NCBI GenBank assembly: GCA_905221605.1
Contig: CAJNDS010000060.1
Span: forward strand, 179,130-243,129
Direction of reading: 5' to 3'
DNA length: 64,000 bases
From: Symbiodinium natans
Lineage: Eukaryota > Sar > Dinophyceae > Suessiales > Symbiodiniaceae
Shown here: positions 10,991-20,540 of the stretch, one piece after another
Position numbering within the stretch: position 1 is the first letter of the stretch
Layout: the number at the start of each line of letters is the position of its first letter
Translations under genes and position numbers: made by a program
The notes under the pieces: generated by a model
The model's input: the letters and a program-made list of their open reading frames with translations, nothing else
Told to the model about the DNA's origin: nothing
Databases searched by the model: none

Positions 10991-13062
10991 GTGTGGTGCC
11001 ATGCCCCTTGGCGTCAGCAAAAGAAGCTGTCTGCAACCTGAGACAGACACGAGAGTCAAATTGTCAAAGATCGCCCCTTTTTTGCGATGCTTGGACTCCA
11101 CAAAGATGCTTGGGCTCCACAAAGTCTCAAGCACCGCCTTCCGACAGTAAAACTCTTGGCAGGGCCAACTTTGTTGACCATAGGGGCGTGATTCCGAGGA
11201 CTGGGCTGGCCTGATCCTGGGCGCAGAAGATGCCAGTGATCAACCCATACAGTACCGGGGACTGGACAGGGACCAGGACCCTGATGTGCCCGAGTCGCAA
11301 GATCATGAGCTTAAAGAAGTAGGATCCTACATGTGCTGCTTTGTACAGCTGAGAGCAGCTTGAGACAAGCTCTTTGTGTAGCCATGGGTGCCCTTCGCTC
11401 AGAATTTGTTCTTCCCTGCTTGGTGCTAAGCTCAGACAGGAAGGTTGCAGGACTTGTCAGCGGCAGGAGACACACACACACACACACAAGTCCTGACTAG
11501 AACTACGCAGTCAGCGCACGAGGAGAATATATCTTCGTCATGCTTCATCCCTTTGTTGGATGACGACTCAGGCAAGCAGCACTGGCAGCTTCATGTATCC
11601 CGTCCGCCTCCAGCAACGACTTGCAGTGCGGGCAATCGTGCACTTCGAGTCCGACACGCAAAAGTGGTTCAATCAAACCAGATCAGGAGGTTCGAAGGAA
11701 AAGACCGACGGCTGGAGATAGCTGCTAGGGGAGCCAGAAACGCGAGAAGTAGCGCCTATTGAGCCCAAGCTGCCGTAAACCCCTGAGCTTCGAAGTTCGA
11801 AGCTTAAACAAACCGCTTTGCCTGGCCCGAACTTCAACTCTGAAAACGTCCAAATTCACGAGTAGTTGACTCGTTTCCGATGCACACAAGACCCTGCATT
11901 TGCAAGGACGCAAATTATGTCTTATAGATGCCATCCCGAAGCTAGCTACGTATTCTACCTTCCAAAGGCCATTCCTGAGAAGGCTAGAAGTACGCCTCCT
12001 TCACGGTGAAAGAAACGAGTACCATTCGCGCTCTCTCCACATAGCTCGACTTGATGTTGAAGTGCTGGACGTGCCCGCCACACCCCTCAACCCATAAATT
12101 CACAAAACACACGGTTCATGCAGTAGCGATTTCTACCAGCGGCGTACTAGCGTACATTGTGGCAGCACTTCCTGTAAATTTCGTCACGCATGCGGGTTTG
12201 CAAACACTACGGGGCATTCCCGAAGCCTGTCGTCTCTTCAGAGCTACGTAGTACAATGGCCGTTCCCTCTCGAGACGACTTGCAATTATGCATCTTTGCA
12301 CAAACCAGAAACGAGTTACGCCACACATGCGCACACACACACACGTGGAGGAAAGCTTGAAGTGCACATCTTCAGTCAATGTGTGTGGAATGGGAAAATC
12401 ATCCACATATGAGTCTGAGTTCCCTGTAGCGCCCTGGCAATAAGTTTGACACCGCGCTCATCCGCCATTTGCGCAGCAACCGGCTCGTTACAAGATGTTG
12501 CACGTGTTTGTTCCCGTAGACCCAAAACCGCTATGAAATTGAGAGGCTTGTTTGCTTTTCAGCAAGTATCGTAGCATGATCTAAATAGGCCTAAAACCTT
12601 CCACGCTGTGCACATCCCGCCATGCCTTGCAGGACCACGAGCCCGGTAAGCCCAAACCATGCACTGCCAGCATCCCTGAAGATTCAATGTGAGGCGCCCA
12701 ATTGAACCCGGAACATGTCAAAATGCTTGGACAGACTTCTTAACCTTTGATGGCCGTGCTGACCGCACCACAGCACTGCTTCGATGGTTACTTTACCGCC
12801 TTGGCGTGCTGCGGTCCGGTGGACAGACTGGGCTGCTGGACCAAGACGTTCGACGGAAACCTGGCTTTGCTTCCATTTAACTTGACATGTCAACCATCGA
12901 AATAGCCCCAGTTGTAGAAGCTTCCTCCGCGCCAGCCTCCCTCAACCTGCCATCCCGGCACTGGCTCCCATTTCTTCCACATCCAGATCTCTTTGCCGAC
13001 ACCCCTAAGCTGCTTGCCTTCAAGGACACCGGGCACACTGCTGTCACGGTTGGGCTTTGCAG
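10991..13062. other. Stretch without a resolved gene
   Basis: Unique-looking DNA. CA dinucleotide runs occur at about 11471-11488 and 12330-12346. I see no convincing exon, RNA gene or larger repeat. Confidence 0.4.
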
Positions 13063-13122
13063 GCGCGAGAGCTGCTCCAGAAGAAGCTGGCACAGGTCCA
13101 GGACATCCTCAAGTACTTGCAA
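13063..13122 (+). CDS. Candidate 60-nt exon, coiled-coil
   Basis: Exactly 20 codons between a CTTTGCAG acceptor and a GTACG donor, phase 0 at both ends, reading RELLQKKLAQVQDILKYLQ. Leu/Ile spacing suggests an amphipathic or coiled-coil helix. Confidence 0.5.
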
Positions 13123-13648
13123 GTACGAAAAAAAGGGCTGACTTGAGACTAGTTTTGTAGAAACCTCTATAGGAGTCAAGCATATTGCCCATGCAGAAAA
13201 TGGGTGTGCGCATGTTTGCATGTCACAACACGTGTAAAGTTCCAGACCCTGTGCTTCCGCTCAATGCGTAGTCACTCCACCTTCCAGAAGGAAAATGCCG
13301 GCCTGAAGCCGAGAATGTCGTGAAGCAAGAGTGAGAAGTACCCACGAAAGCAAGTGCTAGGTCCCAACAAGAATCACTCATGCCAGAATGAGATGACATG
13401 AATTCCACATCCGAAGCCACAGCGCACATGGAAGTGGAGTTTAGGTTTGCGTGGGATACTTCGACTTCGGCTGAAGTGTGTGCCTACATAGAGCCCAAAC
13501 ACACTGGCAGAGGACATGAATGAGACTTAGATGTATGAAAGATGCCAGCTTGTCTCATGTCACAGCTTAGAAAGTTGGGCTGTGACTTCTCACATGCACC
13601 AGCTTCGCGAACGAATACGTAAAGACAGCTGTTGAGACCCCACGCCAG

Positions 13649-13790
13649 CTTCAATTTTTCGATATCGGTAAACCCTGTAAAGAGGACTCCGAGGGTCCCT
13701 GCCCTGCCTCCTTCGACCTCTTCCACTTCCGCAGCATGGGCATGCCCCTGTCGGCCACGAAATGGGTGGTGACCGACGCGGATGCTGGGA
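13649..13790 (+). CDS. Candidate exon
   Basis: After a CACGCCAG acceptor the frame reads LQFFDIGKPCKEDSEGPCPA then FDLFHFRSMGMPLSATKWVV and TDADAG. The aromatic-rich globular sequence is strongly protein-like. The 3' border is not certain; a non-GT donor is possible. It may belong with the exon at 14447-14545. Confidence 0.5.
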
Positions 13791-14446
13791 TAAGCTAAGA
13801 TTTGATGGTTTCTTTTTGCTTTTAAATGGTCCCAGATGGTCAGACAGTGAAAGTAACAAGCTCAGGACGTGCAGGAACGAGAAGCTTTTCAGCTGGGGCA
13901 TCGCCAGCTTGCGGATCGGTGCTCTCATGAAGCACTGCATGAGGACTTGTTGTGCTAAGCCGTTGACGAGGATTTAGGGGGTTGACTGGGCAGTGTACGG
14001 TTGAAGCTTGGGATGTTGCGTCATAGAACGTTGCCAGCCTGCAAGCTTCCTGCATATTGCAATCCACAGGCAAAGCTCGGAAAACAAAGGCTCCAGACCC
14101 TTTTGCGAATTCTCAGCTGGGGGTGCTCTGAGAATGTCGATTTAGAATGCTGGTCTCGACTCTCGCGTTTTTTTTTTGAGGACGAAGAGGAAGCCACAGT
14201 CCGCCTGTGGGATTCGCGGCTCAGGACATGTCAGAACCTGTTCTATGCTTCTTCAAGTCTTCCACTCAGAAGGCCCAGTGTCGGGATATCAGGGATATTT
14301 GGGACATCATGGGGATCCTCAGCCTCGAGCACTGAATGTGATGGTCGTCGAGCCCACCATTCATCTATGAATATCTGTGACCACGTCTATAGAGAATCCT
14401 TAACACAATGAATCCCTTTTTAGCAGCCTAGGCTGCCTGATCGCAG

Positions 14447-14545
14447 CGGGCGCATCGTGAACTTCGGCGCCGGTAGCTGGGTCGATCCGCTGTGGGCCGT
14501 TGCGCTGCAGCGGAACGCCACGGGCCCCTCAGCTCACAAAACCAG
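14447..14545 (+). CDS. Candidate exon with a SAM-binding-like motif
   Basis: Between a GATCGCAG acceptor and an ACCAG/GT donor. It encodes GRIVNFGAGSWVDPLWAVAL. The hydrophobic-N-F-G-A-G pattern followed by DPL matches motif I of FkbM-like SAM-dependent methyltransferase proteins, from family knowledge. Function beyond that is inference. Confidence 0.5.
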
Positions 14546-14647
14546 GTTGGGGCAGGGTGACTTTGCAGATGGGGAAGTGTCCAAGATACAAGCCTGACAT
14601 GGTCTGACGTGGTAAGGTTCAGCTCATAGCACTGACAAGATGTGCAG

Positions 14648-14778
14648 ATGTTGGACCTTCTCAAGTCTCATTCTTCGCGCATCCTAGGCCTGTTTGTGGA
14701 CCCGATGGGCCCGCCAAAGGAGCTGCCACCTCCACCAAGAGGCATTCGCAGCGTCTTTGGGGGGACCACAGAATAAGG
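14648..14778 (+). CDS. Candidate exon
   Basis: After a TGTGCAG acceptor the frame reads MLDLLKSHSSRILGLFVDPM then a Pro-rich PPKELPPPPRGIRSVFGG. GLFVDP could be the acidic motif II that follows the NFGAG motif of the preceding exon. Direct joining to 14545 gives an early stop, so another exon or another border must lie between. Confidence 0.45.
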
Positions 14779-15856
14779 CGCTGCAAAGATAAATGACAAA
14801 GATGAGAAGCACGTACAAGGATAATCCGGGCAGGCCCAAAGCTACGCAGCGCAGAAAATTCTGAAATCGAATGGAAGGAACACTCTTGGAAAACCTCTTG
14901 GACTGTCCCGGACCTGCTGCCTGTGGAACACGTTGGGCATTGTAGCCTGCCTTCGCTACAACAACTAGCAGAGGCAAGATACTGTAACAGAGTGAGCGAT
15001 GAGAAACCACAACCGCTTGATGGCCGTTGCGTGTTGCAGTATTCGTGCAGAAGTCCAGGGACACAGCACATGGGAGATTCGACTGTAGTAACTGTAGTAG
15101 GCTTTCTTTGACTACGTGCGGCTTGGGATTGCTCCGCAATACTTTTGGCTTGTGGCCCCGTGCTGATCAGGAATCCAGTTTGTCAGTGGCTTTGTGCGGT
15201 CTGACAACATTCGCCAGCTGCTGCGTCGCTCGGGTTTTGGAGGGACGCCCGCTTTCAGATACAAAGCCCATGCACACAGTTTGCCTTAAGCCCTGCAGCC
15301 CTGTTGGGAATCATCTCGAAGAACATCGGCCGCCCGGAACTCATTTCTTTGTCCACCCGAAATTGCATCCAACTTGTAAGACACTCTCCGATGTGGAAAG
15401 TGCCAGGCTTCTTTCATGTTTCAAATCATTGCGGCTGAAGTTCTCAGATCTGGGGCTTGCATGAGCCTGCACAGGAATCTACGTCCTGCGCAAACACGAG
15501 CCATCCAGCTGGATGAAGCATTTCGCTTAACAGACCCTAAGCCATGCATGACTTAATGAAGACCAGCAGCCAACCAGCAAATCTGCGGCAACTCTGCGTG
15601 CATTTCTAGTCGTGCACCACAAGTACCCAACCCACCGACCACCAAGAGTGCCTTGAAAGACAAGTACAGCCGAAACACAGATGTACCGAACGCAACTTTG
15701 AGAGCCTAGCAAACGCCCTCCAAGAGTCAAATTTGCTGCAGACTTCAAAGCCTCGCAAGGAAACCCGGGCATCCCAAGGAGATCGACCTTCTGAAGGAAG
15801 GGAGAAGTTGTGGGATCTGGGATTGTGCGGTATCTTCGCGTAAGATAATGTTCGTA
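14779..15856. other. Stretch with one weak exon candidate
   Basis: A + strand frame is open over about 14830-15111 with coding-like composition (ENSEIEWKEHSW). Its borders are unclear. The rest up to the microsatellite shows no gene or repeat. Confidence 0.35.
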
Positions 15857-16153
15857 CGTATATACATATATGTATATATATATATATACATATATACATA
15901 TATATATATATATACATATATATATGTACATATATATATACATATATATATACACATATATCTATATATACACATATATATATATATATATACATATATA
16001 TATACACATATATATACATATATAAATATATACATATATACATATACACATATATACATATATACATATATACATATATACATATGTACATATATACATA
16101 TATACATATATACATATATACATATATACATATATACATATACATATATATAT
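15857..16153. repeat. AT/ATATAC microsatellite, left half
   Basis: Almost pure alternation of TA and ATATAC units. The apparent Tyr/Ile reading frames in it are artefacts. The same microsatellite resumes at 33061, on the other side of the LTR element, which marks it as the insertion target. Confidence 0.95.
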
Positions 16154-16462
16154 TGTGAGCTGACATGAGTGCATATGCATCTTCTGCTCTGTGATGCATT
16201 AGGACTCGGCAGACCACCTTGTAGTTTTCCTTTGCATGTAGAGTTTTGCAATTCGTAACAATGCCAATATTTTGGCTCAAGTACCGAGCTTGTGCCTTTG
16301 AGCACGGTAGAGTCGTACAGTAGCTCCTAGGTTGCTGTGCGGTCCGACCGGACGCACTCAGGCGTAGCTGCACAAGTGCTTGGACTCACGAAGTCGTAAA
16401 ACAGCGTGACCGGGCTGTGATTGCATTGGCTTAGTGCAAGTCCAGTGCTGGTCGACTTCACA
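16154..16462 (+). repeat. 5' LTR
   Basis: 309 bp, TG...CA ends with a short terminal inverted repeat TGTGA/TCACA. The same sequence recurs at 32752-33060. Bases 16269-16281 read ATTTTGGCTCAAG, the 3' 13 bases of the dinoflagellate spliced leader, with GCCA three bases further upstream. Confidence 0.95.
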
Positions 16463-16666
16463 ATTGGGGGCTGTTCTGGGAAACGTACAGCTCTTGTGCC
16501 TACGGCCCGAGTGGGCAAGCATTGCTTTGCTTGTCTGTCGCGGTCCGTGACCTGGACGCGTGGACTGTGTGCCACGCTTGCGGCCTGTTAACCAAGGCGC
16601 GGCGCTTCGCGTGCCACGCCTGCGGCCTGCTAACCAAGGCGCGGCTTTTCGCCTTGTGTTGCGGCA
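16463..16666 (+). other. Element leader, including primer-binding region
   Basis: Follows the 5' LTR and starts ATTGGGGGCTGTTCTGGG, the place of the primer-binding site; I cannot match it to a tRNA from memory. At 16540-16559 lies the first hairpin of the covarying family. About 16568-16655 holds two near-identical copies of a roughly 42-bp phrase containing CCACGC.TGCGGCCTG.TAACCAAGGCGCGGC. Confidence 0.6.
16540..16559. repeat. Covarying hairpin copy 1
   Basis: GCGGTCC, loop GTGACCT, GGACGC. The stem pairs fully when the fourth base (G) is bulged. Confidence 0.7.
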
Positions 16667-18288
16667 ATGTCCGCAGAGGTTGCAGGTCAGGCTGAGGGCG
16701 TCACCCTCCTCGAAGCTATCGAGGGTGGAGACGTTCCCTATCCCGAGCGGATGAGCTACGTCGCTTGGCTTAAGTGGCGTAGGGAGACTGGCAGCCGTCC
16801 ATTGTCCAAGCGGGATGGGGTCAGCACTACGCCAGAGCAAGAGGCGGCTCTCTGGCGGAAAGTCATGAAGTTCCTCCATGACGCCGAAGAGGAGGACGAG
16901 GATGAAGAGGAAGAAGAAGAGGACTCCGAGCTAGTCCCTGAGGCCTCGGGCGCTGGAGGCGACAGTCCGCCGCGGGTGGACGTCAGCGCCGCGGCTAGGG
17001 AGCTGGCCATGGTCCCTACCGGTGCTGCCTATGTCCCTGCTACGGCACCAGGGTCCCGCCCGGCGGGACCGTCCGGTCCGCCGTCGACAGCAGGTTCAGT
17101 GCCAGGCACCGCAGAGGGCTTGCAGGCGGAGCTGCGCGCGATTTTCCGTCCAGACCAAGAACCGGTCGCGGACTACTTGACGCGCGTTTCGCGGATTGTC
17201 CTCGCGCTGAAAGCGCATGGAGTCACGGTGAGCTCCCGTGACCTTGACGCCTTAAGCACCAAAGCCACCCTCCTTGCGGATGAGTTCTCCAAGATAGGCG
17301 GGGACTGGCATCCTACGAAGATGGTCCGTCGGCTGCGGACCAGGTTCTCGGTCGCGGCTTTGCGCGGTGGCGAGGACCCCGAAGACGCAGAGGAGATTCA
17401 GCGCGAAATCCAATGCATCGGGGAGCTTATCCTCGCGTTAGGGGGAAAAGAAAGCTCGAGCCAAGAGAAGGTTTGGAGCTCCCCGTCCGATGTGCCAGTT
17501 GAAGCCGTGGGGCCGCGTTCCCCAGGGCTCCCACAGCCTGCGACTGCAAGTGGGTTGGGGGTAGGATTGGACCGTGGAGGTTTGCACACTGCTGAGGTTG
17601 CAGGTGGTCCTTCCGCGGCCCGTGTCCTGGGCGCGACGGACGGCGATTCCCCTTTGCGCGCGAAGCTTGCTGCGCTAGAGATGGAGATAGAAGCCCTGAA
17701 GCGAGGTTCAGACGGCGGAGGTTCGCAGACCGGGTCCCAACACCCGGCGGGCGATCTCGCCGCCGCACTCGCCGCCCAAACTGAGGCGCTGAAAGAAGCG
17801 TTAGCGCAGAGGGGCGGGCAAAGCTCCATAACTACGGTCAAAACTGACCTCACGTGGCCGACGCTGACCGACGACAAGTCGGACGCGCGAGACGTTGTCC
17901 TGTTCTACGAGGAGTTCGAGGACGTCTGCGCGCTGGCCAACAACTGTCGCGGTATGAGTGCGCGCGAAAAGCTGTTAGCGCTACGCGGGCGCTGCCGCGG
18001 CTCGCGCATGAAGACGTACACGAACGCGTACCGCGCAGCGTGGAAATCGGGAGAGGTTCTCTCAGATCCACAGGCGGTGTATGACCGCATCAAGAACAAA
18101 CACTTGATGTTCGGGGAATCGCGGGAGGAAAGAGAAGTCCGCGTGGATGGTGAGCACGCCTCTCTCGCTAAGGGTAAGCTCACAGGCCACCAATTCGAGC
18201 CTTTGTTTGAGGCCTCGATCGCGGACCTTGAGGCAGTAGGTCTCGGGAAGACCCCTCGAGAGTTGTATCTCTCATACCTCCGCAAGAT
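16667..18288 (+). CDS. Gag-like protein
   Basis: ATG at 16667 starts a roughly 540-residue frame ending where the sense frame changes at about 18289; the frame stays open to 18919 but turns Arg-rich and non-native. It has an acidic run (about residues 73-88), a Pro/Gly-rich linker with a hairpin-forming GC palindrome at 17051-17069, a helical heptad region (AALEMEIEALKRG), and a C-terminal block (WPTLTDDKSDARDVVLFYEE onward to YLSYLRKM) resembling the capsid region of retrotransposon Gag. Gag packages the element RNA into particles in the cytoplasm. After YLRKM the matching continuation is found in the -1 frame, so a small deletion or a frameshift separates it from the nucleocapsid part. Confidence 0.75.
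17615..17634. repeat. Covarying hairpin copy 2
   Basis: GCGGCCC, loop GTGTCCT, GGGCGC, inside gag; an outer GTCC/GGAC pair flanks it. Confidence 0.7.
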
Positions 18289-20238
18289 GATCTCCAAAAG
18301 GAGATCCGGAACGACAAAAGGTTGTGGCCTGGCGACCCCAAGGATGGCGGGTTGCGAGGACCGCAGACTTGGGAGGAGAGCCACAAAGTCGTTCTGGAGT
18401 ACGAGCAGAGAGAAGCAGCGCACAGGGCTGTTTCCCACTCTGTGTACACGGCCACCGGTTCGCAGAGCGCGGACCCGGCGGTCGCGCTGGCTGAGGCTCA
18501 GAAGGAGATTAAGAGTCTCAAGGCCGCTGCGAAGGCTGCTGCGAAAGGAGCAGCTGCCGCGGCCAAAGCTGGCGCGGACCAGACGTATGCTGCTACGTCG
18601 AAGGGAGCTGGCAAAGGAGCGGACAAGAAGATCTGCTTCCACTTTCGCGATCATGGGAATTGCCCGAAAGGGGATGCCTGCCCGTACAGCCACGACAAGG
18701 AGCTTCGCAGAAAAGCTCTCGCGGCCAAGAAGGGTGACCAAACCTTTGCCACTGCGAAAGGTAAAGGCAAAGGGAAGGGAGGTGGCAAAGCAAAAGCCAA
18801 CGCAAAGCCTAAGGCTGCGGCCAAAGGCGCGGCAAAGCCACCAGGCACTGTTTGCCCCTTTTTCTCCAAGAATGGGTCGTGCAAGAAAGGAGCCAACTGC
18901 GACATGGTCCACAACCTGACGACCTCAGGAGGGACGCCGGCCTTGCCTGCCAACTGGGCCCCGCCCTCCGGCGCTTCCATGTCTAACCCCTTCGCCGCGT
19001 TCAGTGTCCAGATAGGCAGCTCAGGCGTCCAGGCAGGCGTCCTAGGAGCCGCAGGACACGCCGCGGTGCAGCAGCACGCGCTTCCGTTAAGCAAGGGCGG
19101 GCGGGACAAGTTCGCCACCTTGGACGATCTACCGAAGGACTGGTGGAACCTGGCGGACAACGAGCCAGGAGGCTACCAGTACAGAACGGTGGTCCAGGTC
19201 CTCGACCGCAAAGTCGAGTGCATGCTTGACGGTTGCGCCGGCGCAAACCACGTGACTGAGGAACTCGTGGTAGGCATGATGAACCGGGCTGCAGAGCTTG
19301 GGATCGGCACTGAGGATCCTGGCTTTCCGGTCGTGAGACTTGAGAAGTGGGTCCACCCCGAATATGTGCATGGAATCGCATCGGGGGCCCCAGTTCCTTT
19401 GAAAGGGGCAGCAGTCTTGCGCGTCACGCTGCTGGAAGGCAAGACGGCGGACGATTGTCGCCCCAACACCGAGATTTTTGTGCGGTGTAAAATCGCAGCC
19501 AGAGGCACGTCCGATTGGCACGGACTTATCCTTGGCGGCAGAGCGCTGGACTGCGCCGGAAGGATGGGCTTGGGATTCAGGCCGGGTCCCGACTTTCATG
19601 TCCTCGACACGCTGGGAATCAGGATGCCCAGATGTGAGGATCACAGTAGGACTCGGAAGGACAGGGCCTATGCCTTTGAAGCGCGGTTGTCAAGCCTGGA
19701 CGACGCGTCATGCACCGAGCCTGGGGGCGGAAGTCGTGAGCTTCTCCGCTATGACGGGGAAGAGCCGCTCGAGCTCTCGCCAGGTGATGGGGTGCTGGTG
19801 CCAGTCGTGCGGGAGTCAGGAGTCTCCGCAGAGGGATCCCTGTCCGAGGTTGTGCTTCCGGTTGAGTGTGGGGTTGAGGCTGTGCCAGGTCTCTGGCCCA
19901 CAGGAGAGGGTAAAGGGTTTGTTTTGCTTGCAGCCCAAGAGTGTGATCACTCTCTCCAGCCGGCGAGGTTGTTGCGGAAGTGCGTTCCGGCCTCGTCAGC
20001 ACTGCGGCTTGTGGTTGTGGCGCGATTGAGACGGTGTTCGAGTCAGAGCCGTCTCCGCAGGCATGTGCGGATTGTGGGGTCGCCGTTGCTTCGGTTGACC
20101 ATGACCCGTGCTTTGCTTGCGGGTCCGCGTCCAGGGCCGCGGCAAGAAGCTTCCAAGGTTGTTCCTCGTGTGCGCGGTCCTTTGGGCGGCTGCGTACTGG
20201 CGCCAGGATCGGTGTGCTATCGGTCCTTGCTGCGGTGA
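18289..20238 (+). CDS. Gag nucleocapsid CCCH fingers and aspartic protease
   Basis: The frame continues the Gag C-terminus (LQKEIRNDKRLWPGD) into an Ala/Lys-rich helix, then two CCCH zinc fingers of spacing C-x8-C-x5-C-x3-H (CFHFRDHGNCPKGDACPYSH near 18630-18690; CPFFSKNGSCKKGANCDMVH near 18850-18910) separated by a Gly/Lys-rich basic linker. Most LTR elements use CCHC knuckles here instead. A pepsin-like retroviral protease follows: LDGCAG with its Asp at 19228-19230, and the partner LILGGRALDCAG near 19525-19560. The protease would cut the polyprotein. DGCA replaces the usual D(S/T)G. The frame loses sense after about 20000. Confidence 0.75.
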   Translation, partial: DLQKEIRNDKRLWPGDPKDGGLRGPQTWEESHKVVLEYEQREAAHRAVSHSVYTATGSQSADPAVALAEAQKEIKSLKAAAKAAAKGAAAAAKAGADQTYAATSKGAGKGADKKICFHFRDHGNCPKGDACPYSHDKELRRKALAAKKGDQTFATAKGKGKGKGGGKAKANAKPKAAAKGAAKPPGTVCPFFSKNGSCKKGANCDMVHNLTTSGGTPALPANWAPPSGASMSNPFAAFSVQIGSSGVQAGVLGAAGHAAVQQHALPLSKGGRDKFATLDDLPKDWWNLADNEPGGYQYRTVVQVLDRKVECMLDGCAGANHVTEELVVGMMNRAAELGIGTEDPGFPVVRLEKWVHPEYVHGIASGAPVPLKGAAVLRVTLLEGKTADDCRPNTEIFVRCKIAARGTSDWHGLILGGRALDCAGRMGLGFRPGPDFHVLDTLGIRMPRCEDHSRTRKDRAYAFEARLSSLDDASCTEPGGGSRELLRYDGEEPLELSPGDGVLVPVVRESGVSAEGSLSEVVLPVECGVEAVPGLWPTGEGKGFVLLAAQECDHSLQPARLLRKCVPASSALRLVVVARLRRCSSQSRLRRHVRIVGSPLLRLTMTRALLAGPRPGPRQEASKVVPRVRGPLGGCVLAPGSVCYRSLLR

Positions 20239-20540
20239 CTGTTCTCGCTTCGGTGTGGGGCGGGAGCGACCCGGTTGGGCGCCCTGTTGAGGAGCCTGGA
20301 GTGCTTACTTGCTTGGACCACCTTCCAAGCGTCGACAGCTGGTGGGAGGCGCCAGGTGGTTACGCGTCTGTGTGGGGTAGGCGCCCTGCGCAGAAGGACC
20401 TTGGGACCGTGGCGGTCGAGAAGGCGCCTTACGAAACGTGCTTGCTTCAGCGCGCAGGTGAGGCGTGGCGTCTTTGGGACACGAGGGATTTGCGTGTGGC
20501 GGAAAGCGTTGCGTGCAGCGATGAGGTTCGCGGTCTTTAG
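19980..20540 (+). CDS. Cys-rich segment with a hydrophobic helix, unknown
   Basis: In the next frame, 20000-20540 encodes paired cysteines (CGCGAIE, CADCG, CFACG), as in a zinc ribbon, then a hydrophobic run (GVLSVLAAVTVLASVWGG) and a Trp-rich tail, ending at a TAG. It lies between protease and RT thumb, where the RT palm would normally be. I recognise no family. It may be a linker of the polyprotein displaced by an indel. Confidence 0.45.
   Translation: MRSGLVSTAACGCGAIETVFESEPSPQACADCGVAVASVDHDPCFACGSASRAAARSFQGCSSCARSFGRLRTGARIGVLSVLAAVTVLASVWGGSDPVGRPVEEPGVLTCLDHLPSVDSWWEAPGGYASVWGRRPAQKDLGTVAVEKAPYETCLLQRAGEAWRLWDTRDLRVAESVACSDEVRGL
20119..20140. repeat. Covarying hairpin copy 3
   Basis: GCGGGTCC, loop GCGTCCA, GGGCCGC; one wobble pair and a bulged G. 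Confidence 0.6.

Noticed and set aside
16148-16153. A definite 6-bp target site duplication (ATATAT)
   Set aside because: The target is itself a TA repeat, so 4- or 6-bp matches occur by chance.
15606-16373. Long Tyr/Ile/Met/Cys frames on both strands
   Set aside because: They are translations of the TA/ATATAC microsatellite and part of the LTR.
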